Assembly (NCBI RefSeq): GCF_016458305.1
Contig: NZ_JAEMHL010000007.1
Span: forward strand, 124,001-188,000
Reading direction: 5' to 3'
From: Geomonas anaerohicana
GTDB lineage: Bacteria > Desulfobacterota > Desulfuromonadia > Geobacterales > Geobacteraceae
DNA: 64,000 nucleotides
The notes below the pieces were generated by a model. It was not told the DNA's origin. It made no database searches and saw only the letters and a list, made by a program, of their open reading frames with translations. Below are positions 40,329 to 49,212 of the stretch, piece after piece (the stretch's first letter is position 1; every line of letters starts with the position of its first letter). Position numbers and translations under genes: made by a program.

Positions 40329-43300
40329 TTACTTCGCGAGCTTGATCGGGAAGGGGCCGGTCTTCTGGCCGGTGAGGTTGCTCTCGATGTAGACGTTGTA
40401 CACGCCGGCGGAGAGACCGGTGGTCTTCCAGTTGAACTGCCAGGTGTTGGTCAGGCTGTCGTACTGGAGACCGCTTGCCCCTGCATCGTCAAGGGTGATC
40501 GCATCAGGGGAGTCGACGCCGTTGCTGACCTGGTAGATGGTGACGGCGGGCCGGGCACCGGCGCTCACGAGGACGGTCCCGGTGCTGTTGGTGAACTGCC
40601 ACTTGAGCGGAATGGCGCTCTTGATCTTGTAGGCCTTGTTGGCATCGTACGGAGCCAAGAGGCCGTTGAAGCCGTACTGCACGTTCACGTCGAACTTCGC
40701 GCTGGAGGTGTTGCCGTGAGCGTCTTTGGCGCTGCAGGTGACAGTGGTGGTGCCGAGGGGGAGACTGCTGCCTGAGGCCGGGGAGCAGGTGACCGGGACG
40801 CTGCCATCGACCAGGTCCGTCGCGGTCGGCGCATACGTCGCGGACTGTCCGATGATCAAGGTGAGCCCCTTGGGCACGCCGTCGAGTTTCGGTGCCGTGG
40901 TGTCCTTCACGGTGATGGACTGGGTAGCGGTGCCGGTGTTGCCAGCGGCATCCTTGGCAGTCCAGGTCACAACGGTAGTCCCGATCGGGAAAGAGGCAGG
41001 CGCGTCGCTGGTCAGGCTGGTAACGCCTACCGCGTCGCTGGCCGTGGCGGCGCCGCTGCCGGCTGTCGCAAAGGCAATGCTGGTGCTGGGGCCGGTGGCC
41101 TCAATGGTAACTGCTGCAGGCGGAGTCACTACCGGTGCGGTGGTGTCCTTAACCGTTACCGACTGCTTCGCGGTGCTCGTGTTGCCGGCTTCGTCGCGCG
41201 CAGTCCAGGTGACCACGGTGGTCCCCACCGGGTAGAGGGCGGGTGCGTCGTTGGTGAGGCTCTTCACCCCGACGGCGTCGGTTGCGGTGGCTGTGCCGAT
41301 GCTGACCGGCGACTGCGGCGCGGTCGCCTCGACCACTACTGCCGCGGGGGCTGTCAAGGCGGGTGCGGTGGTGTCCTGCACGGTGACGGACTGCTTGGCC
41401 TTCCCGGTGTTGCCGGCCGCATCACTGGCGGACCAAGTAACCACGGTGGTGCCGACCGGGTACAGGAGGGGGGCGTCGCTGGTGATCTCCTTGACCCCGA
41501 CGGCGTCGGTTGCGGTGGCGGTGCCGATGGCGACCGGGGAGTTCGGGGCGGTCGCCTCGACCACAATGGCGGCCGGAGCGGTCACCACTGGCGCGGTGGT
41601 ATCCTGTACGGTGATGGACTGTTTGGCAGTACCTTTGTTGCCGGCCTCGTCGCTTGCGGTCCATACGACCTCGGTGGTGCCGACCGGGTACAGCGCGGGT
41701 GCGTCACTGGTGATCTCTTTCACGCCGACGGCGTCGGTCGCGGTGGCTGTGCCGATGGTGACCGGGGAGAGTGGCGCGGTCGCCTCGACGAGGACCGCCG
41801 CGGGGGCGCTTACCACCGGGGCGGTGGTATCCTGCACGGTGACGGACTGCTTGGCATGGCCTACGTTGCCGGCCGCATCGCTGGCGGACCAGATGACCAC
41901 GGTGGTGCCGACCGGGTACAGGAGGGGGGCGTCGCTGGTGATCTCCTTGACCCCGACGGCATCGGTTGCGGTGGCGGTGCCGAGGGCGACCGGGGAGTTG
42001 GGGGCGGTCGCCTCGACCACAATGGCGGCCGGAGCGGTCACCACTGGCGCGGTGGTATCCTGTACGGTGATGGACTGTTTGGCAGAACCTTTGTTGCCGG
42101 CCTCGTCGCTTGCGGTCCATACGACCTCGGTGGTGCCGACCGGGTACAGCGCGGGTGCGTCACTGGTGATCTCTTTCACGCCGACGGCGTCTGTCGCGGT
42201 GGCTGTGCCGATGGTGACCGGGGAGAGTGGCGCGGTCGCCTCGACGAGGACCGCCGCGGGGGCGGTTACCACCGGTGCGGTGGTATCCTGCACGGTGACG
42301 GACTGCTTGGCGTGGCCTGCGTTGCCGGCCGCATCGCTGGCGGACCAGGTGACCACGGTGGTGCCGACCGGGTACAGGAGGGGGGCGTCGCTGGTGATTT
42401 CCTTGACCCCGACGGCGTCGGTTGCGGTGGCGGTGCCGATGGCGACCGGCGACCGCGGCGCGGTGGCCTCGGCCACGACTGCGGCGGGAGCGGTCACCGC
42501 CGGTGCAGTCGTGTCCTGAACCTTGATGGAGAAGTTGCCGCTGGCGGCGTTCTTGGCCGCGTCGGAAACGCTGCAAGTGACGGTGGAGGTGCCCAGCGGG
42601 AACAAGGTGCCGGAGCCGGGGGTGCAGGCGACGGTGAGGTCGCCGTCGACGTTGTCCTTGGCGCCCGGCAGCGTGAAGCCGACCTCGGCGCCGGCAGCGG
42701 AGGTCGCTTCGGCGGTGATATCCGAGGGGAGGTTGGACAGCACCGGCGCGGTAATGTCGAGCACCTTCACGGAACACTGCTTGCTGTCGGTGAGGGCGCC
42801 GGCATCGGTGACCAGGAGCTTGAAGGTCATGGTGTCGTTGACGGAGTCGAGATACGGCGCTGCGAAGCTCAAGGTCTTGGCGGTCGCCTGGTCGTAGCTG
42901 GGCAGGGTGGCGTTGGGTGTGCCCAGCGACTGGCTCCAGTTGTAGCTTGCGATGCCGTTGTCGCTGTCAGAGGAACCGGAGCCGTTGAGGGTGATCTGTG
43001 CCCCTTCGTTCACCGTCTCGGGGCAGGAGAGGGCGGCCTTGGGAGGGTCGTTGACCCAGAGCACGTTGACGATCTGGTCGGTGCTGCTGGACAGGGAGCC
43101 GTCGGAAACGATCAGATGGAAGCTGAGCGAGGCGCCGTCGGGGAAAGGAACCTGGGCGGGTGCGGTAAAGGTCGCCTTGGCGCCGTCCGCCGTCAAGGTC
43201 ACAGCGGGGCCCGTCAACTGGGACCACGTGTAGGTCAGGGGATTGCCGTCAGGATCGGAAGAGGAGCTGCCGTCGAGGGTGACCGTGGTCCCTTCGTACA

Positions 43301-43718
43301 CCTGGCTCGGCGCGTAGGTCGCAGACGCCACCGGCGCACGGTTGGTGACCACGTTGGCGACGTTCACGTTGGTGGTGAGGCTCCTAGTCTGCAGGGGAGA
43401 ACAGCCGGTGACCGTGAGCTTGAAGGTGAGGGTGGCGCCGGAGGGGCCGACCTCGGGGGCGGAGAAGGTCGGCTGTGCGGCTCTGGGATCGTTCAGGGTC
43501 ACGGCCGGGCCTGCAGTCTGTTCCCAGAGGTAGGTCGCGGCGTCCTTGGACGGCTGCCCGTTCAGCTTCACCAGGGTGGGGACGCCGCTGGCAGACTTCT
43601 CGTCAACGCTCTGGTTATCTGGGGAAATGTGCGGCTCGACGTTGCAAGCCGGTGGTGCAGCCAGTACGGGCGATGCCATCAGCAACCAAACCATCACGGA
43701 AAGTAGTTCTCTTCTCAT
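40329..43718 (-). CDS. Secreted HYR/PKD-repeat protein
   Basis: The protein has 1129 residues. The signal peptide MRRELLSVMVWLLMASPVLA is followed by three PKD/cadherin-like modules (residues about 30-325), then nine HYR-type modules beginning D(T/I)TAP. Six of these (about 41140-42515) are 76-residue copies that are almost identical, and a C-terminal domain without anchor follows. HYR modules are immunoglobulin-like adhesion domains. No LPxTG, autotransporter or PEP-CTERM signal is present, so secretion beyond the periplasm is open. The repeats alternate between two versions, giving a 152-residue higher-order unit. Confidence 0.88.
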   Translation of the reverse strand: MRRELLSVMVWLLMASPVLAAPPACNVEPHISPDNQSVDEKSASGVPTLVKLNGQPSKDAATYLWEQTAGPAVTLNDPRAAQPTFSAPEVGPSGATLTFKLTVTGCSPLQTRSLTTNVNVANVVTNRAPVASATYAPSQVYEGTTVTLDGSSSSDPDGNPLTYTWSQLTGPAVTLTADGAKATFTAPAQVPFPDGASLSFHLIVSDGSLSSSTDQIVNVLWVNDPPKAALSCPETVNEGAQITLNGSGSSDSDNGIASYNWSQSLGTPNATLPSYDQATAKTLSFAAPYLDSVNDTMTFKLLVTDAGALTDSKQCSVKVLDITAPVLSNLPSDITAEATSAAGAEVGFTLPGAKDNVDGDLTVACTPGSGTLFPLGTSTVTCSVSDAAKNAASGNFSIKVQDTTAPAVTAPAAVVAEATAPRSPVAIGTATATDAVGVKEITSDAPLLYPVGTTVVTWSASDAAGNAGHAKQSVTVQDTTAPVVTAPAAVLVEATAPLSPVTIGTATATDAVGVKEITSDAPALYPVGTTEVVWTASDEAGNKGSAKQSITVQDTTAPVVTAPAAIVVEATAPNSPVALGTATATDAVGVKEITSDAPLLYPVGTTVVIWSASDAAGNVGHAKQSVTVQDTTAPVVSAPAAVLVEATAPLSPVTIGTATATDAVGVKEITSDAPALYPVGTTEVVWTASDEAGNKGTAKQSITVQDTTAPVVTAPAAIVVEATAPNSPVAIGTATATDAVGVKEITSDAPLLYPVGTTVVTWSASDAAGNTGKAKQSVTVQDTTAPALTAPAAVVVEATAPQSPVSIGTATATDAVGVKSLTNDAPALYPVGTTVVTWTARDEAGNTSTAKQSVTVKDTTAPVVTPPAAVTIEATGPSTSIAFATAGSGAATASDAVGVTSLTSDAPASFPIGTTVVTWTAKDAAGNTGTATQSITVKDTTAPKLDGVPKGLTLIIGQSATYAPTATDLVDGSVPVTCSPASGSSLPLGTTTVTCSAKDAHGNTSSAKFDVNVQYGFNGLLAPYDANKAYKIKSAIPLKWQFTNSTGTVLVSAGARPAVTIYQVSNGVDSPDAITLDDAGASGLQYDSLTNTWQFNWKTTGLSAGVYNVYIESNLTGQKTGPFPIKLAK
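41140..42515 (-). repeat. Six 228-bp coding repeats (HYR modules)
   Basis: The boundary sequence GTGGTxTCCTGxACGGTGA recurs at 41368, 41596, 41824, 42052, 42280 and 42508, exactly 228 bp apart. Versions with LLYPVGTTVV..SASDAAGN alternate with ALYPVGTTEVVWTASDEAGN, so every second copy is closest. Confidence 0.9.
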
Positions 43719-43772
43719 GTCCTGGTCCTCCTCCTCAGTAGTATCGACGTGCGCATCAGTGCAAAAGGTTGT

Positions 43773-44090
43773 TCAGACGGTTAAGCTAGCGGCAGCATCT
43801 CCCGCTGCGTCTACCAGATGTTTGGTTATGGCGACGGCGATGCCGAACCGGTCGGCCTCATGCTCGACCCGCACCACGTCTGCCTGGCAGCGCAGCCGCA
43901 CCTTTTGCCCCTGGTTCTGGTGCTCCAGCAGCATCACCAGTTCCAGGCTCTCTCCCAAAGAGACCTGCTGGTCGGTGAAAAAGTAGAGGCCGCAGGCGCT
44001 GAAATCGCGGGTGATACCCATGCCCTGCTTGATCTCCAGCGGGATCTCCCCTTTGAACCGGACCGAGTTTCTTTCAGCGAAAGTTTTCAT
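43773..44090 (-). CDS. PilZ-domain protein
   Basis: The protein has 105 residues, one PilZ domain. The c-di-GMP contacts are visible: ERNSVRF (RxxxR) and TRDFSACGLYFFT (DxSxxG). The rest of the barrel follows (GESLELVMLLEHQNQGQKVRLRCQADVVRVE ... RFGIAVAI). It should bind c-di-GMP and act on a partner by contact. The start is uncertain: ATGs at 44090 and 44117 both lack a strong ribosome binding site; I prefer 44090, right before the motif. It lies upstream of the HYR gene on the same strand (54 bp) and may be co-transcribed with it. Confidence 0.85.
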   Translation of the reverse strand: MKTFAERNSVRFKGEIPLEIKQGMGITRDFSACGLYFFTDQQVSLGESLELVMLLEHQNQGQKVRLRCQADVVRVEHEADRFGIAVAITKHLVDAAGDAAASLTV

Positions 44091-44117
44091 ATAGTCACGT
44101 CCGAAACCCGCAGGCAT

Positions 44118-44444
44118 AGTCGCTGGTAGTAGATGGTCTAGTGATACGCCAGAGTTTCAAAGAATTGAATATACTGGGGGGCATAATTATCTATTACTTT
44201 AGATATAGACGATGGGCTCTGAGGTAGGCAGAGACGCTCTGTTAGATTTGAACTTGCGCTCAATCCTTTTGTCACGGCGACCGATACTTAATCATATGTT
44301 GCGGGGACGATCCGGAATGGGCCTGTTACTGCCGCTGATCGGGCAGCGGTATGTCATCAAACAGACTCTAATTCGTGGGGGTAATTGTCTACAGCAATTT
44401 ATATGAAAATTTGCTATAAAAGCTTCCCACGTGGAGGATGATTG
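44118..44444. other. Divergent promoter region, no gene supported
   Basis: The region is AT-rich near 44170-44210 (TAATTATCTATTACTTTAGATATAGA). A 64-codon frame here has no ribosome binding site. GGAGGATG near 44433 is the binding site of the next gene. Confidence 0.4.
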
Positions 44445-45140
44445 ATGACTATTGAAGAAGCTTTTGGCATTGTGATCCGCAGATTGAGGCGGGAGCGCAA
44501 CCTCTCCCAGGACAAGCTGTCCATGTCCAGTTGCCTGGATCGCAAGTTCATCTCCAATATCGAAGGGGGGAAGCAGCAGCCAAGCCTGGTTTCCATCTTC
44601 GCCCTCGCCAGTGCCCTCAACACTTCCGCTTCCAGCATTATCTACGAGACGGAATTCATTCTGAAGATCAACACGCCTGATCGGCTGAGGAACGAGGGTT
44701 CCAAGATAGATTGGATCAGTAGCATGGAGATCATGATGAACAAGATCAACAACAGTTACCAGGGGTCGGAGACCATCCTGATCGTGGATGACGAGAAGCA
44801 GCTCCGCGAGATGCTGTCCGACTTTCTGGCCAGCTACGGTTACAAGGTCATTACCGCCGAAGACGGACAGGATGCCATCGAGAAATATACTGAGAACGGT
44901 CCCATCCACCTGGTGGTCCTGGACGTGGTGATGCCGCGCAAGGACGGCATCAGCTGCTTCAAGGAGATCAAGAAGGTGAACCCGAAGGCTAAGGCGGTTT
45001 TTATGAGCGGTTACCGGCCGGACCACCTGCAGGCGAAGGAGGATTTCCACCTGATCCAGAAACCTTTCTCGCCGGTCGAGATGATCAAGGCGATCAGGAG
45101 CGCACTGGAGTCGGACTCGGAGCAGACCACCGAGCTGTGA
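44445..45140 (+). CDS. XRE helix-turn-helix fused to a receiver domain
   Basis: The protein has 231 residues. Residues 1-70 are a Cro/CI-type helix-turn-helix (VIRRLRRERNLSQDKLS, RKFISNIEGGKQQPSL). A short linker leads to a complete receiver: ILIVDDEKQLREML, LVVLDVVMPRKDG (phospho-Asp), VFMSGYR, and LIQKPFSP (Lys). This puts the DNA-binding part before the receiver, opposite to most response regulators. No histidine kinase is adjacent. GGAGGATG sits before TTG-ATG; the ATG at 44445 is chosen. A strong terminator follows. Confidence 0.88.
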   Translation: MTIEEAFGIVIRRLRRERNLSQDKLSMSSCLDRKFISNIEGGKQQPSLVSIFALASALNTSASSIIYETEFILKINTPDRLRNEGSKIDWISSMEIMMNKINNSYQGSETILIVDDEKQLREMLSDFLASYGYKVITAEDGQDAIEKYTENGPIHLVVLDVVMPRKDGISCFKEIKKVNPKAKAVFMSGYRPDHLQAKEDFHLIQKPFSPVEMIKAIRSALESDSEQTTEL

Positions 45141-45174
45141 GGGAGAGCACGGCAAAACGAAGACAGTTAAGGGG

Positions 45175-45203
45175 AAGGGGAGTTCATACTGAACTCCCCT
45201 TTT
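45175..45203 (+). terminator. Terminator of the XRE-receiver gene
   Basis: AAGGGGAGTTCA, a three-base loop, TGAACTCCCCTT and TT. Bidirectional, since the convergent gene ends at 45209. Confidence 0.85.
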
Positions 45204-45208
45204 CGCGT

Positions 45209-45520
45209 CTAGGGGTGCTGGTAGAACAGGCTGAGCAGCCACGCGGTGGCCAGTGTCGAGGCGAACCAGACCAGCGCCCGCGGCGTGATGTCCTTGGGGA
45301 TGTCGATGTAGGGGCGCTCCCCGCGCAGGGACTGAATCTTGTACTCGATGCTCTGCTTGCCGTGCACGAAGACCGCAATGGAGACCGGGAACCAGATGGC
45401 GCCGGTTATGGTGCAGAGGGCGCTTACCGGGCCGGTGAGGTGTTCTCCGGTGGAGAGCATCAGGGCCAGGGTCATCCCGGAGAGCAGCGACGAAGTCTTG
45501 GTGGCGTAGGGTATTTTCAT
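45209..45520 (-). CDS. Small membrane protein, unknown
   Basis: The protein has 103 residues with three hydrophobic stretches: SSLLSGMTLALMLSTG, LCTITGAIWFPVSIAVFVHG and ALVWFASTLATAWLLSLFY, joined by a charged loop with IQSLRGERPYIDIPKDI. It looks like a small phage-holin-like or lysis-type membrane protein, but this is only a shape argument. The ATG at 45520 has GGGGGA ahead; the open extension upstream is not supported. Function unknown. Confidence 0.6.
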   Translation of the reverse strand: MKIPYATKTSSLLSGMTLALMLSTGEHLTGPVSALCTITGAIWFPVSIAVFVHGKQSIEYKIQSLRGERPYIDIPKDITPRALVWFASTLATAWLLSLFYQHP

Positions 45521-45697
45521 GGCCAGTCCCCCTGCAGTTGGGAGGGTGGGTGCCGACGAAGAGAGGAAATCATACCGCGCCACATTAGCAAGTTAGAGAA
45601 TCGTTGCGGGCACGCCGCGGTTGACAGGGAAGGAGGCTTTGTGGTAGCAAGGGGTAGCCGTGTTTGCCGGCTAACTCTTTGATTTGTAGGAGTTTAT

Positions 45698-46258
45698 GTG
45701 AAAGATAAAATATTGTGCCGCAGGATGTTTCTTAAGTCCTCGGCTTTTTTCGCAGCCACGGTCCTGGGGGCAAAATCGGCCTTTGCCAAATTAATGGAAG
45801 GGGGGGGGGTGCCGGAAGGGAAGCTCTCCCTTTACAACGTGAACTGCAAGGAAAGGCTCACCGTCACCTACCGTAACAGCGTGGGCGAGTACTGCGACGA
45901 GGCGCTCCAGGCTCTCAACTGGATCTTCCGCTGCCATCATACCAACGAAACCACCGCCATGGACCTGCGCGTGCTCGAGTACCTGAACCGGCTGGACAAC
46001 TCCCTGGGCGGGGACAACGAGATCCACATCATCTCCGGCTACCGCTCCCCCGAGTACAATGCCCGCCTGCGCAGCCGGTCGGCAGGGGTGGCCAAGGACA
46101 GTCTGCACATGAAGGGGATGGCCATCGACCTCGCCATCCCGCGCGTCGGGCTGGACCGCATCAGGCGCACCGCCATCGCCCTCGCCGCCGGAGGGGTAGG
46201 TTACTACCCCCAGTCCGGCTTCGTCCACATCGACTCCGGCCTGTTCAGGAGCTGGTAG
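45698..46258 (+). CDS. Tat-exported DUF882 / peptidase M15-like protein
   Basis: The protein has 186 residues and starts with GTG after GTAGGAGTTTAT. The N-terminus CRRMFLKSSAFFAATVLGAKSAFA is a twin-arginine signal. The domain is DUF882 (YcbK-like): LNRLDNSLGGDNEIHIISGYRSPEYN, KDSLHMKGMAIDLAIP and GVGYYPQSGFVHIDSGLFRSW, with the zinc-site His and Asp residues of M15-type murein peptidases. It likely cuts or binds peptidoglycan cross-links. Ten G in a row (45800-45809) code for the Gly stretch just after the signal; slippage would disrupt it. Confidence 0.88.
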   Translation: MKDKILCRRMFLKSSAFFAATVLGAKSAFAKLMEGGGVPEGKLSLYNVNCKERLTVTYRNSVGEYCDEALQALNWIFRCHHTNETTAMDLRVLEYLNRLDNSLGGDNEIHIISGYRSPEYNARLRSRSAGVAKDSLHMKGMAIDLAIPRVGLDRIRRTAIALAAGGVGYYPQSGFVHIDSGLFRSW

Positions 46259-46394
46259 ACCTGCCAGTCTCGGGCTGGCCGTATATATTTAACAGGAATC
46301 TGAGCAGGACGTGGAATGCGTGGCACCGGTTTTAATGCGACGAAACTGAGGTTGGTTATGGGAAGGATGATCTTCAACCAGCCACGCCGTGGGA

Positions 46395-47678
46395 TCAGCC
46401 GAAGAGCCTTGTCTGCAGCAGGTAGACGCCGATGCCGCCGAAGTAGCCGAGCAGTGCCAGACCGCTGATCCGCTTCACGTACCAGAAGAAATGCAGATTC
46501 TCCAGTCCCATGGCCGCGACCCCCGCGGCCGAGCCGATCACCAGGATCGAGCCTCCCGTTCCCGCGCAATAGGCCATGAACTCCCAGAGGAAGCTGTCCG
46601 CCGGATGCTGCGCCAGGTTGTACATCCCCATGCTGGCCGCGACCAGGGGGACGTTGTCCACGATGGCGCTTACGAGCCCGATGAGGGTCACGATCAGGTC
46701 CAGGCGACCGACGGCCCGGTCCAGCCAGGAGGCGATTGCCACCAGGATGTGGGTGTGCTCCAGAGTGGCCACCGCGAGCAGGATGCCGATGAAGAAGACG
46801 ATGGAACTCATGTCGATCTTCTCCAGTGCGTGGGCGAGGGTGAAGTGCCGTTTGTCCATCTCCTCCTTGTTGCGGTGCACCAGGTCGCCGGCGAGCCAGA
46901 GCAGGCCGAGCCCCAGTAGGATTCCCATGAAAGGGGGGAGGTGGGTGACCATCTTAAATAGCGGCACGCTCACCAGGATGCCGATGCCGAGAAAGAACAT
47001 GAGATTGCGCTCGAAAAGGGTCGTTTGCGGCAGGTCCCCGTTTTCCTGACGCGCCGGGGCCAGCACCTCGCGGTCTTTCAGCTGGTAGGCAACGACAGCC
47101 AGCGGCAGCAGGAGGTTCACCAGGGAAGGGGCAAGTACACCTTTCATGATCTCAAGGGGGGTAATCTGGCCGCCTATCCAGAGCATGGTAGTGGTGACGT
47201 CGCCGATGGGAGTCCAGGCGCCACCGGCATTGGCGGCGATGACGATGAGACCGGCGAAGAAGAGGCGGTCCTCCTGGCGGTCCAGGAGCTTCTTCATCAA
47301 CGAGATCATGACGATGGTGGTGGTGAGGTTGTCGAGGACAGCGCTCAGGAAGAAGGTGACAAAGCCGACCAGCCACATCAACGAAGAGAGTTTGCGGGTC
47401 TTGATGTGGGCCGTGATCACCTCGAAACCGTTGTGGGCGTCCACGACTTCCACGATGGTCATGGCGCCGATCAGGAAGAAGACGATCTGTGCCGTAGCGG
47501 CCAGCGATTCGTTCAACTGATGCACGACGAGGTGGCTGTCGGGACCCCAAAGGGCGTACACGGACCAGAGCAGCCCAGCGCCAAGCAGTGCCGACGAGGA
47601 TTTGTTGATCCTGATGGGGTGCTCCAAGGCAATGGCAGCATAGGCAACGAGAAAAATAGCAATGAGCAGTGATGTCAT
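46395..47678 (-). CDS. nhaD: NhaD-type Na+/H+ antiporter
   Basis: The protein has 427 residues and about 12 hydrophobic helices. Family landmarks are AQIVFFLIGAMTIVEVVDAHNGF, FLSAVLDNLTTTIVM, IVIAANAGGAWTPIGDVTTTMLWIGG, VSAIVDNVPLVAASMGMY and GTGGSILVIGSAAGVAAMG. It exchanges Na+ for H+ in pH and salt balance. The start has AGGA at longer spacing. It follows the dct genes on the same strand behind a strong terminator, so it is a separate unit. Confidence 0.92.
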   Translation of the reverse strand: MTSLLIAIFLVAYAAIALEHPIRINKSSSALLGAGLLWSVYALWGPDSHLVVHQLNESLAATAQIVFFLIGAMTIVEVVDAHNGFEVITAHIKTRKLSSLMWLVGFVTFFLSAVLDNLTTTIVMISLMKKLLDRQEDRLFFAGLIVIAANAGGAWTPIGDVTTTMLWIGGQITPLEIMKGVLAPSLVNLLLPLAVVAYQLKDREVLAPARQENGDLPQTTLFERNLMFFLGIGILVSVPLFKMVTHLPPFMGILLGLGLLWLAGDLVHRNKEEMDKRHFTLAHALEKIDMSSIVFFIGILLAVATLEHTHILVAIASWLDRAVGRLDLIVTLIGLVSAIVDNVPLVAASMGMYNLAQHPADSFLWEFMAYCAGTGGSILVIGSAAGVAAMGLENLHFFWYVKRISGLALLGYFGGIGVYLLQTRLFG

Positions 47679-47777
47679 GTCCGTGGTTTCCTGTCAGTGA
47701 CATTAAGGTGAACTTGGCATAAATAGCCCAACTGCAGCGCAGGGTAAAGGATTTTCGAACGCTACGGGTGCGAAGAG

Positions 47778-47807
47778 AAAGGGCCTGTCCGATGGACAGG
47801 CCCTTTT
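47778..47807 (-). terminator. Terminator of the dctPQM operon
   Basis: A perfect stem AAAGGGCCTGTCC / GGACAGGCCCTTT with a three-base loop and T-run lies 26 bp after dctM. Confidence 0.9.
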
Positions 47808-47832
47808 GAACAGTGCACCTCTGTCGCAGATG

Positions 47833-49212
47833 CTAGTACCCAAGCGCGCGCGGCAGCCAGAGCGAGATGATCGGCACGTAGGTGACGAGCAGCATGAAGC
47901 CCAGCATGGCCATGAGCCAGGGCCAGACCGCTATGGTGAGTTCCGAGATCCCCATCTTGGTGATGCCGCTGGAGACGTAGAGGTTCAAGCCCACCGGCGG
48001 GTGGCACATGCCGACCTCCATGTTCACCGTGATCAGTACACCGAAATGCACCGGGTCGATGCCGAGCTTCATGGCGACCGGGTACAGGATCGGGGCGAGA
48101 ATCAGGATGATGGAGGAGGGCTCCATCACGTTGCCGGCCAGAAGCAGCAGCACGTTGGTGACCAGGAGGAAGGAGACCACGCCCAGGTTGTGACCGAGGA
48201 TCCAGTCCGCCATGAGCTGCGGGATGTTCTCGTGGGTCATCAGGAAGGAGAAGAGCACGGCGTTGGTGATGATGTACAAAAGCATCGCCGACATGCTGGC
48301 CGAGTCGAGCAGCACCTTGGGGACCTTCTTGAAGGGTACGTCGCGGTAGACGAAGACGGCGATGACGAAGGCGTAGACCGCGCTCATGGCGGCGGCCTCG
48401 GTCGGGGTGAACATGCCGGAATAGATCCCGCCCAGGACGATGACTATCAGGAGCAGGCCCCAGATGCTGTCGCGGAAGGCCTTGGCCCGCTCGCCCCAGG
48501 TCGCCTTCTTCATGCGGGGGAGGTTGCCCTGCTTGGCCCTCCACCATGCCACGAGGCCCAGCAGCGAGGCCAGCATGAGGCCGGGGATGACGCCACCCAT
48601 GAAGAGCGCGCCGACCGAGGAGTTGGTGGCGACGCAGTAGACCACCATGGGGATGGAAGGGGGGATCAGGATGCCTAACGAGCCCGAGGTGGTGATGACG
48701 CCGGCGCCGAAGCGCTTGGGATAGCCGGCGCGCACCATGGCCGGCATCATGATGGAGCCGATGGCGACCACCGTGGCCGGGCTGGAGCCGGAGACCGCGG
48801 CGAAGAGGGCGCAGGCCATGACGCCGGCAAGGGCGAGACCGCCATGCCAGTGGCCGACCATGGAGGTGGCGAAGTTGATCATCCTCTTCGCCACGCCGCC
48901 GTGGGTCAGGAAGTTACCCGCCAGGATGAAGAACGGGATCGCCATGATCTCAAACTTCTCGATGCCGGTGAAGAGCTTCATGGCCACCGCTTCGGTGGGG
49001 ACCTCCGAGAAGAAGAACAGGAAGGTGAGGACGGTGAGGCCCAGGGCGATGGAGATGGGCATGCCGGTCAGCATGAGCGCCAAAAGCAGCGCGAAGACGA
49101 TGCCGGTGCTGCCGAGGGTGGCTATCGCTCCAAGGATCACGGCGATGCCCAACAGCCAGGTGGCCGCCTTTTTCTTGGAAAACTGTTCCCAGCCAACTAC
49201 TGCAGTACTCAT
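47833..49212 (-). CDS. dctM: TRAP transporter large permease DctM
   Basis: The protein has 459 residues and about 12-13 membrane helices. DctM family stretches are ALLLALMLTGMPISIALGL, AIPFFILAGNFLTHGGVAKRMINFA, ACALFAAVSGSSPATVVAIGSIMMPAM, GVITTSGSLGILIPPSIPMVVY, and MEPSSIILILAPILYPVAMKLGIDPVHFGVL. It carries the substrate across the membrane with Na+ symport. The start overlaps dctQ by four bases (ATGA). Confidence 0.95.
   Translation of the reverse strand: MSTAVVGWEQFSKKKAATWLLGIAVILGAIATLGSTGIVFALLLALMLTGMPISIALGLTVLTFLFFFSEVPTEAVAMKLFTGIEKFEIMAIPFFILAGNFLTHGGVAKRMINFATSMVGHWHGGLALAGVMACALFAAVSGSSPATVVAIGSIMMPAMVRAGYPKRFGAGVITTSGSLGILIPPSIPMVVYCVATNSSVGALFMGGVIPGLMLASLLGLVAWWRAKQGNLPRMKKATWGERAKAFRDSIWGLLLIVIVLGGIYSGMFTPTEAAAMSAVYAFVIAVFVYRDVPFKKVPKVLLDSASMSAMLLYIITNAVLFSFLMTHENIPQLMADWILGHNLGVVSFLLVTNVLLLLAGNVMEPSSIILILAPILYPVAMKLGIDPVHFGVLITVNMEVGMCHPPVGLNLYVSSGITKMGISELTIAVWPWLMAMLGFMLLVTYVPIISLWLPRALGY

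Noticed and set aside
41251-43706. Long plus-strand frames (422 and 616 codons) opposite the HYR gene
   Set aside because: They are open because of the biased codon use of the repeats on the other strand. They lack starts and signal peptides, and the translation is low-complexity.
44212-44406. 64-codon plus-strand frame before the XRE-receiver gene
   Set aside because: No ribosome binding site and it fills a promoter region.
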